From positions 1-45,344 of the forward strand of contig JAFASY010000290.1 in the NCBI GenBank assembly GCA_019244235.1: DNA of 45,344 bases, written 5' to 3'. Of this stretch, positions 24,577 through 32,906 are shown piece by piece. The notes beneath the pieces were generated by a model that did no database searches, was not told where the DNA came from, and saw only the letters and a list, made by a program, of their open reading frames with translations. Source of the DNA: Chroococcidiopsidaceae cyanobacterium CP_BM_ER_R8_30 (lineage in GTDB: Bacteria; Cyanobacteriota; Cyanobacteriia; Cyanobacteriales; Chroococcidiopsidaceae). The position numbers and the translations under genes were made by a program. Each line of letters opens with the position of its first letter. Positions within the stretch are counted from its first letter, which is position 1.

Positions 24577-25005
24577 TTACGTTCCTACCTCCAGCTGAAG
24601 CTGGCAGAGAGAGCACAAGCCAAAGAATTCTAGGGTATGATAGTAGATCTTGAAGGCTTGAGAGGAGCGCAAGTTCGCCTCAAGTTCGTGAACCGGGCAC
24701 TCCTTCAGAGGGAAGGACTGACCGCAATTTAGGCAAGTTAAGTGGTGTGTATCTTGCTCCACCAAACTGTAAAGAGATTCGCCATTCGTGGATGTTCGAA
24801 GTTGGACGATTCCCCTTAGGGTCAAAGCTTTTAAAGTGCGGTAAACAGTTGCCAGTCCAATATTCTGATGCTGGTTACGTAGCATAGTAAAGAGCTCTTG
24901 GGCGGAGACAGCACAGTCTAGATGTTGCATCAACTTGAGAACTTGTGCCTGACTTCGAGTGAGTGAGTCTTTGGTGGATTCAGGAGGATGCTGACGAGGT
25001 TCCAT
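24577..25005 (-). CDS. zur: Fur-family metalloregulator, probably Zur (FurB)
   Basis: This 142-residue Fur-family repressor has a winged helix with ILKLMQ-like QVLKLMQHLDCAVSAQELFT and NIGLATVYRTLKALTLRG, the Fur DNA-recognition signature. The dimerisation domain carries THHLTCLNCGQSFPLKECPV and a second CxxC (LCSLCQ), the structural zinc site. Cyanobacteria have Fur, Zur and PerR. The Zur assignment rests on the early short N-terminus, the CxxC spacing and the neighbouring zinc-type transporter, so it is probable rather than proven. ATG 25005 is preferred over TTG 25029. A strong Fur/Zur box lies 138 bases upstream and suggests autoregulation. Confidence 0.82.
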   Translation of the reverse strand: MEPRQHPPESTKDSLTRSQAQVLKLMQHLDCAVSAQELFTMLRNQHQNIGLATVYRTLKALTLRGIVQLRTSTNGESLYSLVEQDTHHLTCLNCGQSFPLKECPVHELEANLRSSQAFKIYYHTLEFFGLCSLCQLQLEVGT

Positions 25006-25142
25006 ACAATGTTTAAGCGGTACAGGCAATTCTTAAGGATGAGGCGAGGAAGCAAAAGATGCGGTTTATCGCTATCGATTAACTGACTCTGGTATGACAC
25101 TAATTCAGGAGTAAGACAGTCCCAAGCCCTACCTGTTGTCAT

Positions 25143-25155
25143 AATGATTATCATT
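25143..25155. promoter_or_regulatory. Fur/Zur box upstream of the Fur-family gene
   Basis: AATGAT-T-ATCATT is a perfect 6-1-6 palindrome and matches the core shared by cyanobacterial Fur and Zur boxes. It lies 138 bases upstream of the regulator's ATG on the minus strand, and 280 bases before the secreted protein gene on the plus strand. The rest of 25006-25377 shows no gene. Confidence 0.75.
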
Positions 25156-25377
25156 CTTAATTATAAGGCTAGCAGACTAAATAATTGCGACTACAGCATA
25201 ATCTCGCCAGCAAAAGCCTGACTAGACATGCACCAATTCTGCCTGATTTATTTTTACCTGTGGCAGACGCTTGCACTCATTTGCTTTGGAAGCTTTGTTG
25301 TCTAAAAGTGAGGATGATCCTTACTTACGAAAAGTAATGGAGTGTTTCAGGATTGAAGGTCTTAAACTTATTCTCTA

Positions 25378-25406
25378 TTGCAAATTTTAACCTTATCGCA
25401 TATACT
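25378..25406 (+). promoter_or_regulatory. Sigma-70-type promoter of the secreted Cys protein
   Basis: TTGCAA (25378-25383), a 17-base spacer, and TATACT (25401-25406) form a good promoter 28 bases before the ATG at 25435. Confidence 0.6.
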
Positions 25407-25434
25407 CGACCCAAATTGTCTTAAGGCTTGAGTT

Positions 25435-25737
25435 ATGAAAAGAGATACACTGACTTTGCTCGGCTGCTCTGGCTCTTTAGCATTTATGATGCTAACAGGC
25501 AATGCTGCAAATGCTAGCACAATACCAACCCAGGATGCTGGCTTTGGTCCGACAGCAACTACTACCCAAACCGTCAAAGCAGCTTTTTCCCAAGGGACTT
25601 CCCAATTTTCTGCTCTAGACCTCAACAGCGACAGAATTGGGGATCTGGCAATTGCTAAGTTTGGCTGCGACTGTCCTAGCTGCCGCAATAAGATAGTGTC
25701 GATGATTCAAAATGGTACCTTAACTCTTCCTAACTGA
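25435..25737 (+). CDS. Secreted small Cys-containing hypothetical protein, 100 aa
   Basis: The 100-residue protein has a likely signal peptide (MKRDTLTLLGCSGSLAFMML, cleaved near TGNAANAS-T). A Thr/Gln-rich middle follows, and then a compact C-terminal segment LAIAKFGCDCPSCRNKIVSM with the cysteine motif C-x-C-x-x-C. I recognise no named family. The cysteines could bind a metal or form disulfides outside the cytoplasm. A well-formed promoter precedes the gene, and the Fur/Zur box lies in the same upstream region. The frame on the opposite strand is a shadow. Confidence 0.7.
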   Translation: MKRDTLTLLGCSGSLAFMMLTGNAANASTIPTQDAGFGPTATTTQTVKAAFSQGTSQFSALDLNSDRIGDLAIAKFGCDCPSCRNKIVSMIQNGTLTLPN

Positions 25738-25989
25738 GTTGAATACGTACAATTGAGCTGTAGAAGGGATCTAGATACTGTTACTCATCCCAGCTCAATG
25801 ATTTCAACCACTGCAAAATCCTAGCTAAGCAATTCGCTATTTCCGGTGGGTCAATAACCCTTGTGTAGCTTCCGGAAAAGATAGCTGATATTATTCCGAA
25901 AACTCTGTCTACAGCTATTAAGATGATTTGAATCATCAAGCGTTACAGAGGGAGAATTTCTGCTAATAGGTCATGAACTTACTAATTCC

Positions 25990-26874
25990 TTAAGTCCAAT
26001 TTAAAGATTCCAAGAATAACTTGGTTCTGTGAGTTTGTCTTTCAGATCTTCTGTAAGCCAGCCAAATGCAGTTAGAGACTATCTTCCCTGGCTTAAGAAT
26101 GAGAGTCAAACGCTTGGTCTCTAACCAATCCTGACAAAGATAATCAGGCAGAACACTGAAACCATAGCTCTGTTCAACAGCCTGACGAATTAGCCTCAAG
26201 TCTGGAATGATCAGCTTTGGGTTGATATTAATCCTTCTACCAAACACAACACGCCAGAAACGGCGAATAATGGGTAGTTCCTCACTATAAGCAATCCAGG
26301 GCTGCTTTCTGAGCCAATGCTCCAGCTGAGTTATATCTTCCTGTAGTAGTTCAGTAGAAACTGGAATTGTCAAGGCAGGGGGTCCAACCAACCAGAAGCT
26401 TTCGTTGAAAAGTAGCTGGTACTCGATATCTGAGCGCATCAGTTTCTGAGTGGCAACGACCAAATCCAACTGCCCTGCTACAAGTTGCTCGATTAGTTCC
26501 TGGGCTAAACCAAACTGAATTTTGTAGAGAATCCTTGCATCTTGGGGCAACTGGCTCAGGACTTTCTCAGCAAAAAACTCCTGGGGGCTACCCAATCGAA
26601 TTAAGAGTGGAGTATCGGCGCTGGAATTCTTAGTAGGAATGGATTCAAGCTGTTCAATTGCAGCGGCAGTTTGATTGTAGAGCAGTTTGCCTGCTTCAGT
26701 AGGAATCATCCGTCTTGGTGTTCTCTGGAACAGAGGATGACCTAGAGCTGACTCTAGGGCTGCTATGTGCTGGCTAACCGCAGGCTGAGTCAGATGGAGA
26801 ACCTGAGCTGCTCCTGAGACGGTCGTTGCTCGATAGACTTCAATAAAACTGCGATACCACTCCAAGCTAATCAT
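25990..26874 (-). CDS. LysR-family transcriptional regulator
   Basis: This 294-residue LTTR has the N-terminal winged helix (YRSFIEVYRATTVSGAAQVL, LHLTQPAVSQHIAALESALG, HPLFQRTPRRMIPTEAGKLL) and a type II periplasmic-fold effector domain. It is divergent from the DJ-1 / ABM / YqhD-like cluster. The 125-base intergenic region holds a T-N11-A-type inverted repeat just upstream of the LysR start. This is the standard layout of an LTTR that autoregulates and controls its divergent target. The effector is unknown, possibly a reactive carbonyl given the target genes. Confidence 0.93.
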   Translation of the reverse strand: MISLEWYRSFIEVYRATTVSGAAQVLHLTQPAVSQHIAALESALGHPLFQRTPRRMIPTEAGKLLYNQTAAAIEQLESIPTKNSSADTPLLIRLGSPQEFFAEKVLSQLPQDARILYKIQFGLAQELIEQLVAGQLDLVVATQKLMRSDIEYQLLFNESFWLVGPPALTIPVSTELLQEDITQLEHWLRKQPWIAYSEELPIIRRFWRVVFGRRININPKLIIPDLRLIRQAVEQSYGFSVLPDYLCQDWLETKRLTLILKPGKIVSNCIWLAYRRSERQTHRTKLFLESLNWT

Positions 26875-26882
26875 AAATTTAT

Positions 26883-26907
26883 TTATAAAGATGCCAAAGT
26901 TTTATAA
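26883..26907. promoter_or_regulatory. LysR-type operator candidate
   Basis: TTATAAA (26883-26889) and TTTATAA (26901-26907) are perfect inverted arms 11 bases apart, matching the T-N11-A rule. The site is 9 bases upstream of the LysR start and 93 bases before the DJ-1 gene. AT-richness raises the chance of coincidence. Confidence 0.5.
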
Positions 26908-26999
26908 TTTTTATTTTAGTTAAATTCCTCATAGGATCAAGGTAACAGGCGTCTCAAGCCTGGTTGCAATGCTCAATATCTTGTCAGAGGAATAGACCC

Positions 27000-27719
27000 G
27001 TGCAACCCCAAAAAGTTCTGATTGTTTTGACTAGTACTAGTACGCTTGGCAGCAGTGGTAAGGATACAGGCTTCTACCTTCCAGAAGTGACTCATCCCTA
27101 TGAGGTATTTGCTCAAGCTGGCTTCGGAATTGACTTCGTTAGTCCCAAGGGTGGGAAAGCTCCTATGACTGGAATCGATTTAGAAGACCCGTTGAACAAA
27201 GCCTTTCTTGATGATCCTGAGCGAGTTGCACAAGTGGAACAAACGCTCAGTCCTGACCAAATTGACCCTAACCAGTACGACGCTATCTTTTATGCCGGGG
27301 GACACGGGACCATGTGGGACTTCCCCGATCATGAGCAGCTTGCCCAGATCGCTGCTGCGATTTATGATCGCGGTGGAGTTATCGGGGCAGTCTGCCACGG
27401 ACCCGCTGGATTAGTCAATATCAAGCTTGCCAATGGGGAATACCTTGTTGCCGGAAAGACAGTTTCCGCTTTCACAAATCAGGAAGAAGCGGCAGTTGAG
27501 TTGGCTGAAGTTGTACCCTTCCTACTTGAGTCGAAGCTGAGGGAGCGTGGGGCTGAATTTTCCAAAGCACCAAACTTCCAGGCTCATGTTGTTGTGAGTG
27601 AGCGTTTAGTAACTGGGCAGAATCCTGCCTCTGCAACAGGAGTAGGAGAACAGATGACGGTGCTGATGAATCAACGGGAGCAGCGCTCAGCCTCTTCTAT
27701 ACCCTCACTTACCGCTTGA
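27000..27719 (+). CDS. DJ-1/PfpI superfamily protein, Hsp31/glyoxalase III-like
   Basis: This 239-residue protein has the Hsp31-like arrangement: VLIVLTSTSTLGSSGKDTGF, YLPEVTHPYEVFAQAGFGID, FVSPKGGKAPMTGIDLEDP, YAGGHGTMWDFPDHEQLA and the nucleophile elbow IGAVCHGPAGLVN with Cys132 and His133. Such enzymes deglycate proteins or convert methylglyoxal to lactate. GTG 27000 with a GAGG Shine-Dalgarno is preferred over TTG 26964, whose extra residues do not fit the family. It is the first gene of a cluster with an ABM protein and a YqhD-like aldehyde reductase, opposite a LysR gene. Confidence 0.9.
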   Translation: MQPQKVLIVLTSTSTLGSSGKDTGFYLPEVTHPYEVFAQAGFGIDFVSPKGGKAPMTGIDLEDPLNKAFLDDPERVAQVEQTLSPDQIDPNQYDAIFYAGGHGTMWDFPDHEQLAQIAAAIYDRGGVIGAVCHGPAGLVNIKLANGEYLVAGKTVSAFTNQEEAAVELAEVVPFLLESKLRERGAEFSKAPNFQAHVVVSERLVTGQNPASATGVGEQMTVLMNQREQRSASSIPSLTA

Positions 27720-27807
27720 AGTTCTGAGGTGGGGTTATTGACCCTACTTCAACTTCTCAAAGAACTTGCCTGACAACCCATTTGGCAGAATTAGGAGCAA
27801 TACAACG

Positions 27808-28119
27808 ATGGTTATTGAACTTGCTACAGTTGCTGTAGTGGAAGGACAGCAGCAAGAGTTTGAGCAGGCTTTCAGCATCGCACAACAGTATTTAACTGGA
27901 GCAACAGGATATCGCAGCTATCGGTTGCTACGTTGTCTAGAGCAGCCGAACCGTTATGTGCTGCAGATTGAATGGGACACCCTGAAAAGTCACACAGAAG
28001 ACTTCCGGAACTCCTCCGCTTACCAGGCATTTCGGCAGCTGGTTTATTCGTTCTACGCTGGCACCCCTGAAGTCTTACATTACGAGGTGTTGCAGCTACC
28101 ATCCATCAGCAGCGTCTAG
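27808..28119 (+). CDS. Antibiotic biosynthesis monooxygenase (ABM) domain protein
   Basis: This 103-residue protein is a dimeric ferredoxin-like ABM fold: IELATVAVVEGQQQEFEQAF, YLTGATGYRSYRLLRCLEQP, YVLQIEWDTLKSHTEDFRNS and AYQAFRQLVYSFYAG. Members act as cofactor-free quinone-forming oxygenases or simply bind small aromatics. AGGAG precedes the ATG at 27808, which is better than GTG/ATG sites upstream. It lies 88 bases after the DJ-1 gene and 49 bases before the broken YqhD-like gene, so they form one unit. Confidence 0.9.
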   Translation: MVIELATVAVVEGQQQEFEQAFSIAQQYLTGATGYRSYRLLRCLEQPNRYVLQIEWDTLKSHTEDFRNSSAYQAFRQLVYSFYAGTPEVLHYEVLQLPSISSV

Positions 28120-28168
28120 ATTTAATCCTGTCTGACCAGTGCCTATCACACCGAGCTCAAGAAAGATT

Positions 28169-29047
28169 ATGAACAACTTTACCTTCTACAACCCAGTCAA
28201 AATCCTGTTTGGCAAGGGTCAGATTAACAGTATCACTGCCGAGATTCCCCATAAAGCCAAGATCCTCATGACTTATGGCGGTGGCAGTATCAGAGCCAAT
28301 GGTGTCTATGACCAGGTCAAAGCTGCTCTGACAGGGCATTCAGTGATTGAATTCGGTGGCATTGAACCTAACCCTCGCCTCCAGACACTTCTAGAGGCTG
28401 TTGAGTTGGCTCGAAAGGAAGCCATTACATTTCTCTTAGCAGTAGGCGGCGGTTCCGTAATTGATGGTACCAAGTTTATTGCTGCTGCCGTTCCCTTCGC
28501 AGGAGAGCCTTGGGATATCCTATCTAAGAATGCTCTAGTTCCGAGAGCGCTACCAATTGGGACTGTGCTGACCCTTTGTGCTACAGGCTCTGAGATGAAT
28601 TCATTTTTTGTGGTGACCAATGAGAAAACCTTAGAAAAATTCGTCGCTAGTAGCCATCAAGTATTTCCACGTTTCTCGGTTCTTGACCCTGAGACAACTT
28701 TCTCACTCCCTCAACGACAGCTTAGCAATGGAGTAGTAGATGCTTTTATCCATACTCTGGAGCAGTATTTGACCTATCCTGCCAATGCCCCGCTCCAAGA
28801 CCGGATGGCTGAATCCATTCTGTAAACCCTGATTGAGGAAGGTCCCAAAACAATTGAGCATCCTTATGACTATGAGGTTCGTGCCAACGTAATGTGGTGC
28901 GCCACGATGGCTCTCAACGGCTTGATTGGGACGGGAGTCCCTTAGGATTGGGCAACCCACAATATTGCCCATGAACTGACGGCACTGCATGGTATCGATC
29001 ACGCTCGCACCCTGGCAATTGTTCTGCCTAGCTTACTAAATCCGTAG
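28169..29047 (+). pseudogene. Broken iron-dependent alcohol/aldehyde dehydrogenase gene (YqhD type)
   Basis: The frame begins MNNFTFYNPVKILFGKGQIN and continues with LAVGGGSVIDGTKFIAAAVP and LTLCATGSEMNSFFVVTNEK, as in YqhD. It carries in-frame TAA at 28823-28825 and TAG at 28943-28945, both explained by a single C-to-T change in a Gln codon. The same frame resumes intact after each, with HNIAHELTALHGIDHARTLA holding the iron-ligand histidines, and then stops at 29045-29047, about 110 residues short of normal. It is therefore pseudogenised by nonsense changes plus a 3' rearrangement against the znuB-type permease. Confidence 0.9.
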
Positions 29048-29899
29048 CCGCTGCCAAATTACGACCAATACGTAGGTCACAAAAGCCAAGGCACTGATAA
29101 TAAAGCTGACTGGGTAGGGGGCGTAAAAGCCAATTGTTAACCCCACCCAGGTGAAAGCCAGTGCTAGTAATGCCGAGAGCAGGAGTGCGACAAAAGGGCG
29201 TGCCACCAGACGTTGGGCGATCGCCGCTGGGGTGATGAGCAGCGCAGAACTCAGCAAAGCCCCTACAGCCGGAACGGCCTCTGCCACACTAATCGCGACT
29301 AAGACTAAGAAGACCGCACTCAGAGTTCTTACCGGGACGCCACGCGCGGCAGCAACATCAGGATCGATGGATGCAAACAGCAGCGGTCGAGCGACTGCTA
29401 AAAGAACTACAATGGCTAGCACACCAACTACAGCCACCTGCTGCGCCTGTTTGATCTCCAGACCAAAGATGGAACCGAAGAGGTAGGTAACGCCAATGGA
29501 GCTGTTGCTGGTACCAGATTTTGAAGTGTAGAGGCTCAAGAACAACACTCCCATCCCCAGAATCCAGGCTAGCACAGTACCAACCTCCACGTCCCGTGCC
29601 CGCACTCGCGGTCCCAGCGCTCCCATACCCAACGCTACCAGCGTTGTCGCACCATATAGTCCCAGCATTGGCTCAGTCCCCACAATGGCAGCACCTAGCG
29701 CTCCCGTAAAAGTCATGTGGGAGAGCGCCTCGGTTGCGAAAACCAAATTGCGCAACACGATGAAATAGCCGACTAGCCCAGCTAAGATAGCCAGCACAGT
29801 TCCAGCCAAGAATGCATAGCGCATGAAATCAAAGCTCAACATTTCGCTCACATCTTCCAGTAGATTCGGCGTGAACTGTTGAGTGACCAACGTTCTCAC
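29036..29899 (-). CDS. znuB: Metal ABC transporter permease (ZnuB family), second copy
   Basis: The 287-residue membrane protein has about eight helices of the ABC-3 family: FMRYAFLAGTVLAILAGLVG, YFIVLRNLVFATEALSHMTF, TGALGAAIVG and LLFASIDPDVAAARGVPVRT. It shares its C-terminal half closely with the neighbouring permease, so the two are probably partners. The open frame starts at GTG 29899; ATG 29842 is also possible. Its stop overlaps the 3' end of the dead YqhD-like gene. Metal specificity, zinc or manganese, is not visible. Confidence 0.9.
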   Translation of the reverse strand: MRTLVTQQFTPNLLEDVSEMLSFDFMRYAFLAGTVLAILAGLVGYFIVLRNLVFATEALSHMTFTGALGAAIVGTEPMLGLYGATTLVALGMGALGPRVRARDVEVGTVLAWILGMGVLFLSLYTSKSGTSNSSIGVTYLFGSIFGLEIKQAQQVAVVGVLAIVVLLAVARPLLFASIDPDVAAARGVPVRTLSAVFLVLVAISVAEAVPAVGALLSSALLITPAAIAQRLVARPFVALLLSALLALAFTWVGLTIGFYAPYPVSFIISALAFVTYVLVVIWQRLRI

Positions 29900-29963
29900 T
29901 CGTAGGAAGCCTCCAAGAGAGCAGTTGACGTCGCCAAAAGCAAAGACAACTTAGACGTTCGGG

Positions 29964-30881
29964 TCATAGGAGCTCTCCTTGTGGGCGTGCTCGTGTCTTT
30001 GGAAGTAACTGGAACAGACGCACCAAGCCATATGTCCCGAAAGCCAAGCTGGTAATGAAAAACCCAACAGGATAGGGAGTGAAGTAGGCGATCGCGAGCC
30101 CCACCCAGGTAAACAGTAGCGCCAGGAGAATGGAGAGAGCAACTGCTGCGGTTGGGCGCGCTGTCACCTGCTGTGCAATTGCTGCTGGCGTGACCAGCAA
30201 CGCGAAGATTAGCAGAACTCCTACCACCTGCACTGCCTGAGCGGTGGCAAAGGCTAGCAAGACGAGAAAGGCATTGTCGAGCAGGCGCACTGGCACGCCA
30301 CGGGCTTCTGCCACATCTGGATCGATTGAGGCAAAAAGTAGGGGACGGGCAATCGTCACAAGCACGGCTAGCGTCACCACCGTTGTGCCAGCAATGATGC
30401 TCACATCGCGATCACTAATTCCAAGAACGGCTCCAAACAGAAGCGTGTAGATGCCTGCCGCATAGGAGGAGGAAAGCTGGACGAAGAGAATCCCCAGTCC
30501 CAAAGCGAAGGTCTGAACTGTGCCAATAGCTACCCCCTGTCCCCACTGCATCCGACCATTTCGTTCTCCCAACACACCAATTCCCAGTGCTGCACCCAAG
30601 CAAAAGACGAGCAGACCCACAACGGGTGACCAGCCTATAAGTTTAGCCCCAACTGCTCCGGCAAAGCCAACATTCGCTAGCATATGCCCGGCGAAGCTCT
30701 GCCCACGCAACACCATAAAGTAACCCACAGCCCCAGCGAGCAGCGCAATCAGCGTCCCTGCTAGAAAGGCATTCTGCATGAAGTGGTAGGCAAACAGCTG
30801 TTGAGCGTCTGCAATGAGATTCCATGAAAGCTGCACGTCGCCTGCCGCAGCGTCAGCAAACCCGATTGGAGTGTGTAGCAT
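29964..30881 (-). CDS. znuB: Metal ABC transporter permease (ZnuB family), first copy
   Basis: The 305-residue permease has the family landmarks FMQNAFLAGTLIALLAGAVG, YFMVLRGQSFAGHMLANVGF, AGAVGAKLIG and LLFASIDPDVAEARGVPVRL. ATG 30881 overlaps the ATPase 3' end by 29 bases, which indicates translational coupling; the open frame to 31082 is unlikely to be coding. With the adjacent paralogue it would form a heterodimeric channel, unlike the homodimer of classical ZnuB. The window's GC content looks higher here than around it, by eye. Confidence 0.9.
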   Translation of the reverse strand: MLHTPIGFADAAAGDVQLSWNLIADAQQLFAYHFMQNAFLAGTLIALLAGAVGYFMVLRGQSFAGHMLANVGFAGAVGAKLIGWSPVVGLLVFCLGAALGIGVLGERNGRMQWGQGVAIGTVQTFALGLGILFVQLSSSYAAGIYTLLFGAVLGISDRDVSIIAGTTVVTLAVLVTIARPLLFASIDPDVAEARGVPVRLLDNAFLVLLAFATAQAVQVVGVLLIFALLVTPAAIAQQVTARPTAAVALSILLALLFTWVGLAIAYFTPYPVGFFITSLAFGTYGLVRLFQLLPKTRARPQGELL

Positions 30882-31779
30882 GATAAGTGACCTGCTCTGG
30901 TTGCCCGACAACAACAAGCCGCCCGTCCCGCGTTTGCAGCACCTCGATTGGCGAGTCATAGAGTTGTGAAAGTGTCTCTGACGTGATAACCTCCTGCGGT
31001 GTGCCAATTGCTGTCTGACCTCGCCCAATATAGATGACTCGGTCCAGATAGGGCAGGATCGGATTGATATCATGGGCGACAAGCAGGACTGTCACCTGAT
31101 ACTCCTGGCTAATGCTGCGAATTAAGGCAGATACAGCTTGCTGACTGTGCAGATCGAGACTGTCGAGGGGCTCATCGAGTAGCAAGATGCGCGGTCGAGT
31201 CACTAGCGCCTGTGCAATCAGTAGTCGCTGCTGCTCACCACCAGAGAGTTCACCAATCGGGCGATGTGCATAGGCAGTAGCGCCAACCAGCTCAATGGCT
31301 TGCTGGACGCGCCGTTGCTCCTCGCGGGCGCGTGCCTTCCCGCCCCCAAATCGCTTCAGCATCGGTACGGGCAATCCCCACCTGGTACCATCCAGCCCCA
31401 ATTGCACAATATCTCTCCCCCGCACTCGCACATCTGTGTCGAAGGTTCGCCGTTGAGGAAGATAGCCAACCGCAGGGTTTCCGCGCCGAACAGGGGCTCC
31501 TAAGACAGTGAGCCTCCCCTCGTGCAATGGGTACAAGCCCAAGAGTGTCTTGAGCAGAGTTGATTTGCCAGCTCCATTAGGTCCCAAGATGGCGATAAAC
31601 TCACCTTGCCGCACGTTTAGCTCCATATTGCACCAGAGCAGACGACCGCCCCGCCGTACACCAGCACGCTCCAACTGAACGACATTCTGCCTTGTGCTAA
31701 TGAAAGCCTCAGCACGAGCATTGGCTTGTATCCTAGTAGGCTGCGGCACCGGATCGATATCCCTCGATTTACTGGTCAT
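30853..31779 (-). CDS. znuC: Metal ABC transporter ATP-binding protein (ZnuC family)
   Basis: The 308-residue ATPase has Walker A GPNGAGKST (residues 66-74), the Q-loop YLPQRRTFD, signature LSGGEQQRLLIAQAL, Walker B ILLLDEPLDSLDL and the H-loop VAHDINP. The N-terminal 35 residues are an extra, probably disordered tail. The C-terminal 40 residues extend beyond the core. Family members energise zinc or manganese import. It sits between the binding-protein gene (52 bases upstream) and the permease gene, which it overlaps. Confidence 0.93.
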   Translation of the reverse strand: MTSKSRDIDPVPQPTRIQANARAEAFISTRQNVVQLERAGVRRGGRLLWCNMELNVRQGEFIAILGPNGAGKSTLLKTLLGLYPLHEGRLTVLGAPVRRGNPAVGYLPQRRTFDTDVRVRGRDIVQLGLDGTRWGLPVPMLKRFGGGKARAREEQRRVQQAIELVGATAYAHRPIGELSGGEQQRLLIAQALVTRPRILLLDEPLDSLDLHSQQAVSALIRSISQEYQVTVLLVAHDINPILPYLDRVIYIGRGQTAIGTPQEVITSETLSQLYDSPIEVLQTRDGRLVVVGQPEQVTYHATHSNRVC

Positions 31780-31831
31780 GAAAGCTGCTTTTTTGAGAAA
31801 GGTGAGTTTGTGACGTCAGTTGATGGTGTTC

Positions 31832-32881
31832 CTACCGACCAGTAGACTTAGCTAAAGCCTGCTGTAGGGCTTGCAGTTGTTTATCCTGCCAGACTTGGAA
31901 GCTCAGGGTTGGCGGAGCGAGCGTTTCAGTGATACCAACAATGGGAATGCCCGATGCTTGCGCCTTCTGCTCAAGTGCAGTCGTATCCGGTGTCACAGTC
32001 TGCTTGTTATAGACCAAAACTTTGATTTGCTTCTGTGCAATCTGCTGGTCAAACGTCGCTTTATCAGCCGCAGTTGGATCTTGGTTTTCCGCGATCGCCT
32101 TCATGAAGGCTGGCGGTGTGGTCAAGTTCAGTCCCAGGGCATTCGCCATGTAAACGAAGATGCTCTCAGTCGAGCCCACAGGCGTGCCCTGATACTTCTG
32201 CTTAATCCCGCCGATCAACTGGTGGTAGGGCTTGAGGGTCACTGTATTAAATTGTTTGTTCTGCTGCTCAAAGTAGGTCGTGTCAGCTGGATCGAGGCTT
32301 TCGAGATCGGTTGTTATCTGCTTGGCCACCTGGGTGACGTACTCCGGGCTGTACCAGAGGTGCGGGTTGTCCCCTTCGTGCTTGCCCACCAAATCGCCTA
32401 TATTGAGCACCTTACGCCCTTCCACTGGATTGGCATCGAGGAGCTTTTGCCCCCAGGGATCGTATCCAGCCCCATTCACAATCACATATTTGGCATTAGC
32501 AACCAGACGGGCGTCCGTTGGTTTGGGTTCATAGTCGTGGGGGTCAGTGTCGGGATTAGTGATAATGCTCGTGACCTTAACCCGGTTACCACCCACCTGA
32601 GACGCGATACTGCCCCAGAAGTTTTCGGCAGCAACCACCTGTACTGGTCCGCCAGTGCTTTGCTTAGTATCGGCAGTTGTTTTAGTCCTATGACTAGCGC
32701 TGACCCTAGCAACAGCATCACAGCCAGTTGGGAGCAGGCTCAGCACGGATAGGCTTAGAACTCCAGCAGCGATCACCCCTCGCCACTCTGGTTTGTACCC
32801 CTTTTCCTGAGCTGTAGGCATGCCAGGTTGGGTTCTGCCTGACCGCACTAGGCGTAGCAATTGGAATTCTCTCCTCACCAT
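31832..32881 (-). CDS. znuA: Metal ABC transporter substrate-binding lipoprotein (ZnuA-like)
   Basis: The 349-residue protein is a cluster A-I metal-binding lipoprotein. A lipobox LLPTGC (Cys54) follows a hydrophobic segment; if ATG 32821 is used instead, the Cys is residue 34 and the signal peptide is of normal length. Metal-ligand motifs of the family are present: TDPHDYEPKPTDARLVANAK, DNPHLWYSPEYVTQVAKQIT, STESIFVYMANALGL and the late VLVYNKQTVTPDTTALEQ. It lacks the His-rich loop of typical ZnuA, so zinc or manganese cannot be told apart. It is the first gene of the operon, with two Fur/Zur-like boxes upstream. Confidence 0.9.
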   Translation of the reverse strand: MVRREFQLLRLVRSGRTQPGMPTAQEKGYKPEWRGVIAAGVLSLSVLSLLPTGCDAVARVSASHRTKTTADTKQSTGGPVQVVAAENFWGSIASQVGGNRVKVTSIITNPDTDPHDYEPKPTDARLVANAKYVIVNGAGYDPWGQKLLDANPVEGRKVLNIGDLVGKHEGDNPHLWYSPEYVTQVAKQITTDLESLDPADTTYFEQQNKQFNTVTLKPYHQLIGGIKQKYQGTPVGSTESIFVYMANALGLNLTTPPAFMKAIAENQDPTAADKATFDQQIAQKQIKVLVYNKQTVTPDTTALEQKAQASGIPIVGITETLAPPTLSFQVWQDKQLQALQQALAKSTGR

Positions 32882-32906
32882 CTGTTTTTACAAACTTTTT
32901 TACGAG

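Noticed and set aside
25368-25688. 106-residue minus-strand open frame
   Set aside because: Overlaps the secreted protein on the plus strand, which has a signal peptide and a good promoter.
29151-29486. 111-residue plus-strand open frame
   Set aside because: Antisense to the permease, rich in Ala, Thr and Lys as expected for the complement of a hydrophobic gene.
31871-32752. 293-residue plus-strand open frame
   Set aside because: It lies antisense to the clear znuA-like gene, whose motifs are convincing. The frame has no recognisable domain and is a coding shadow.
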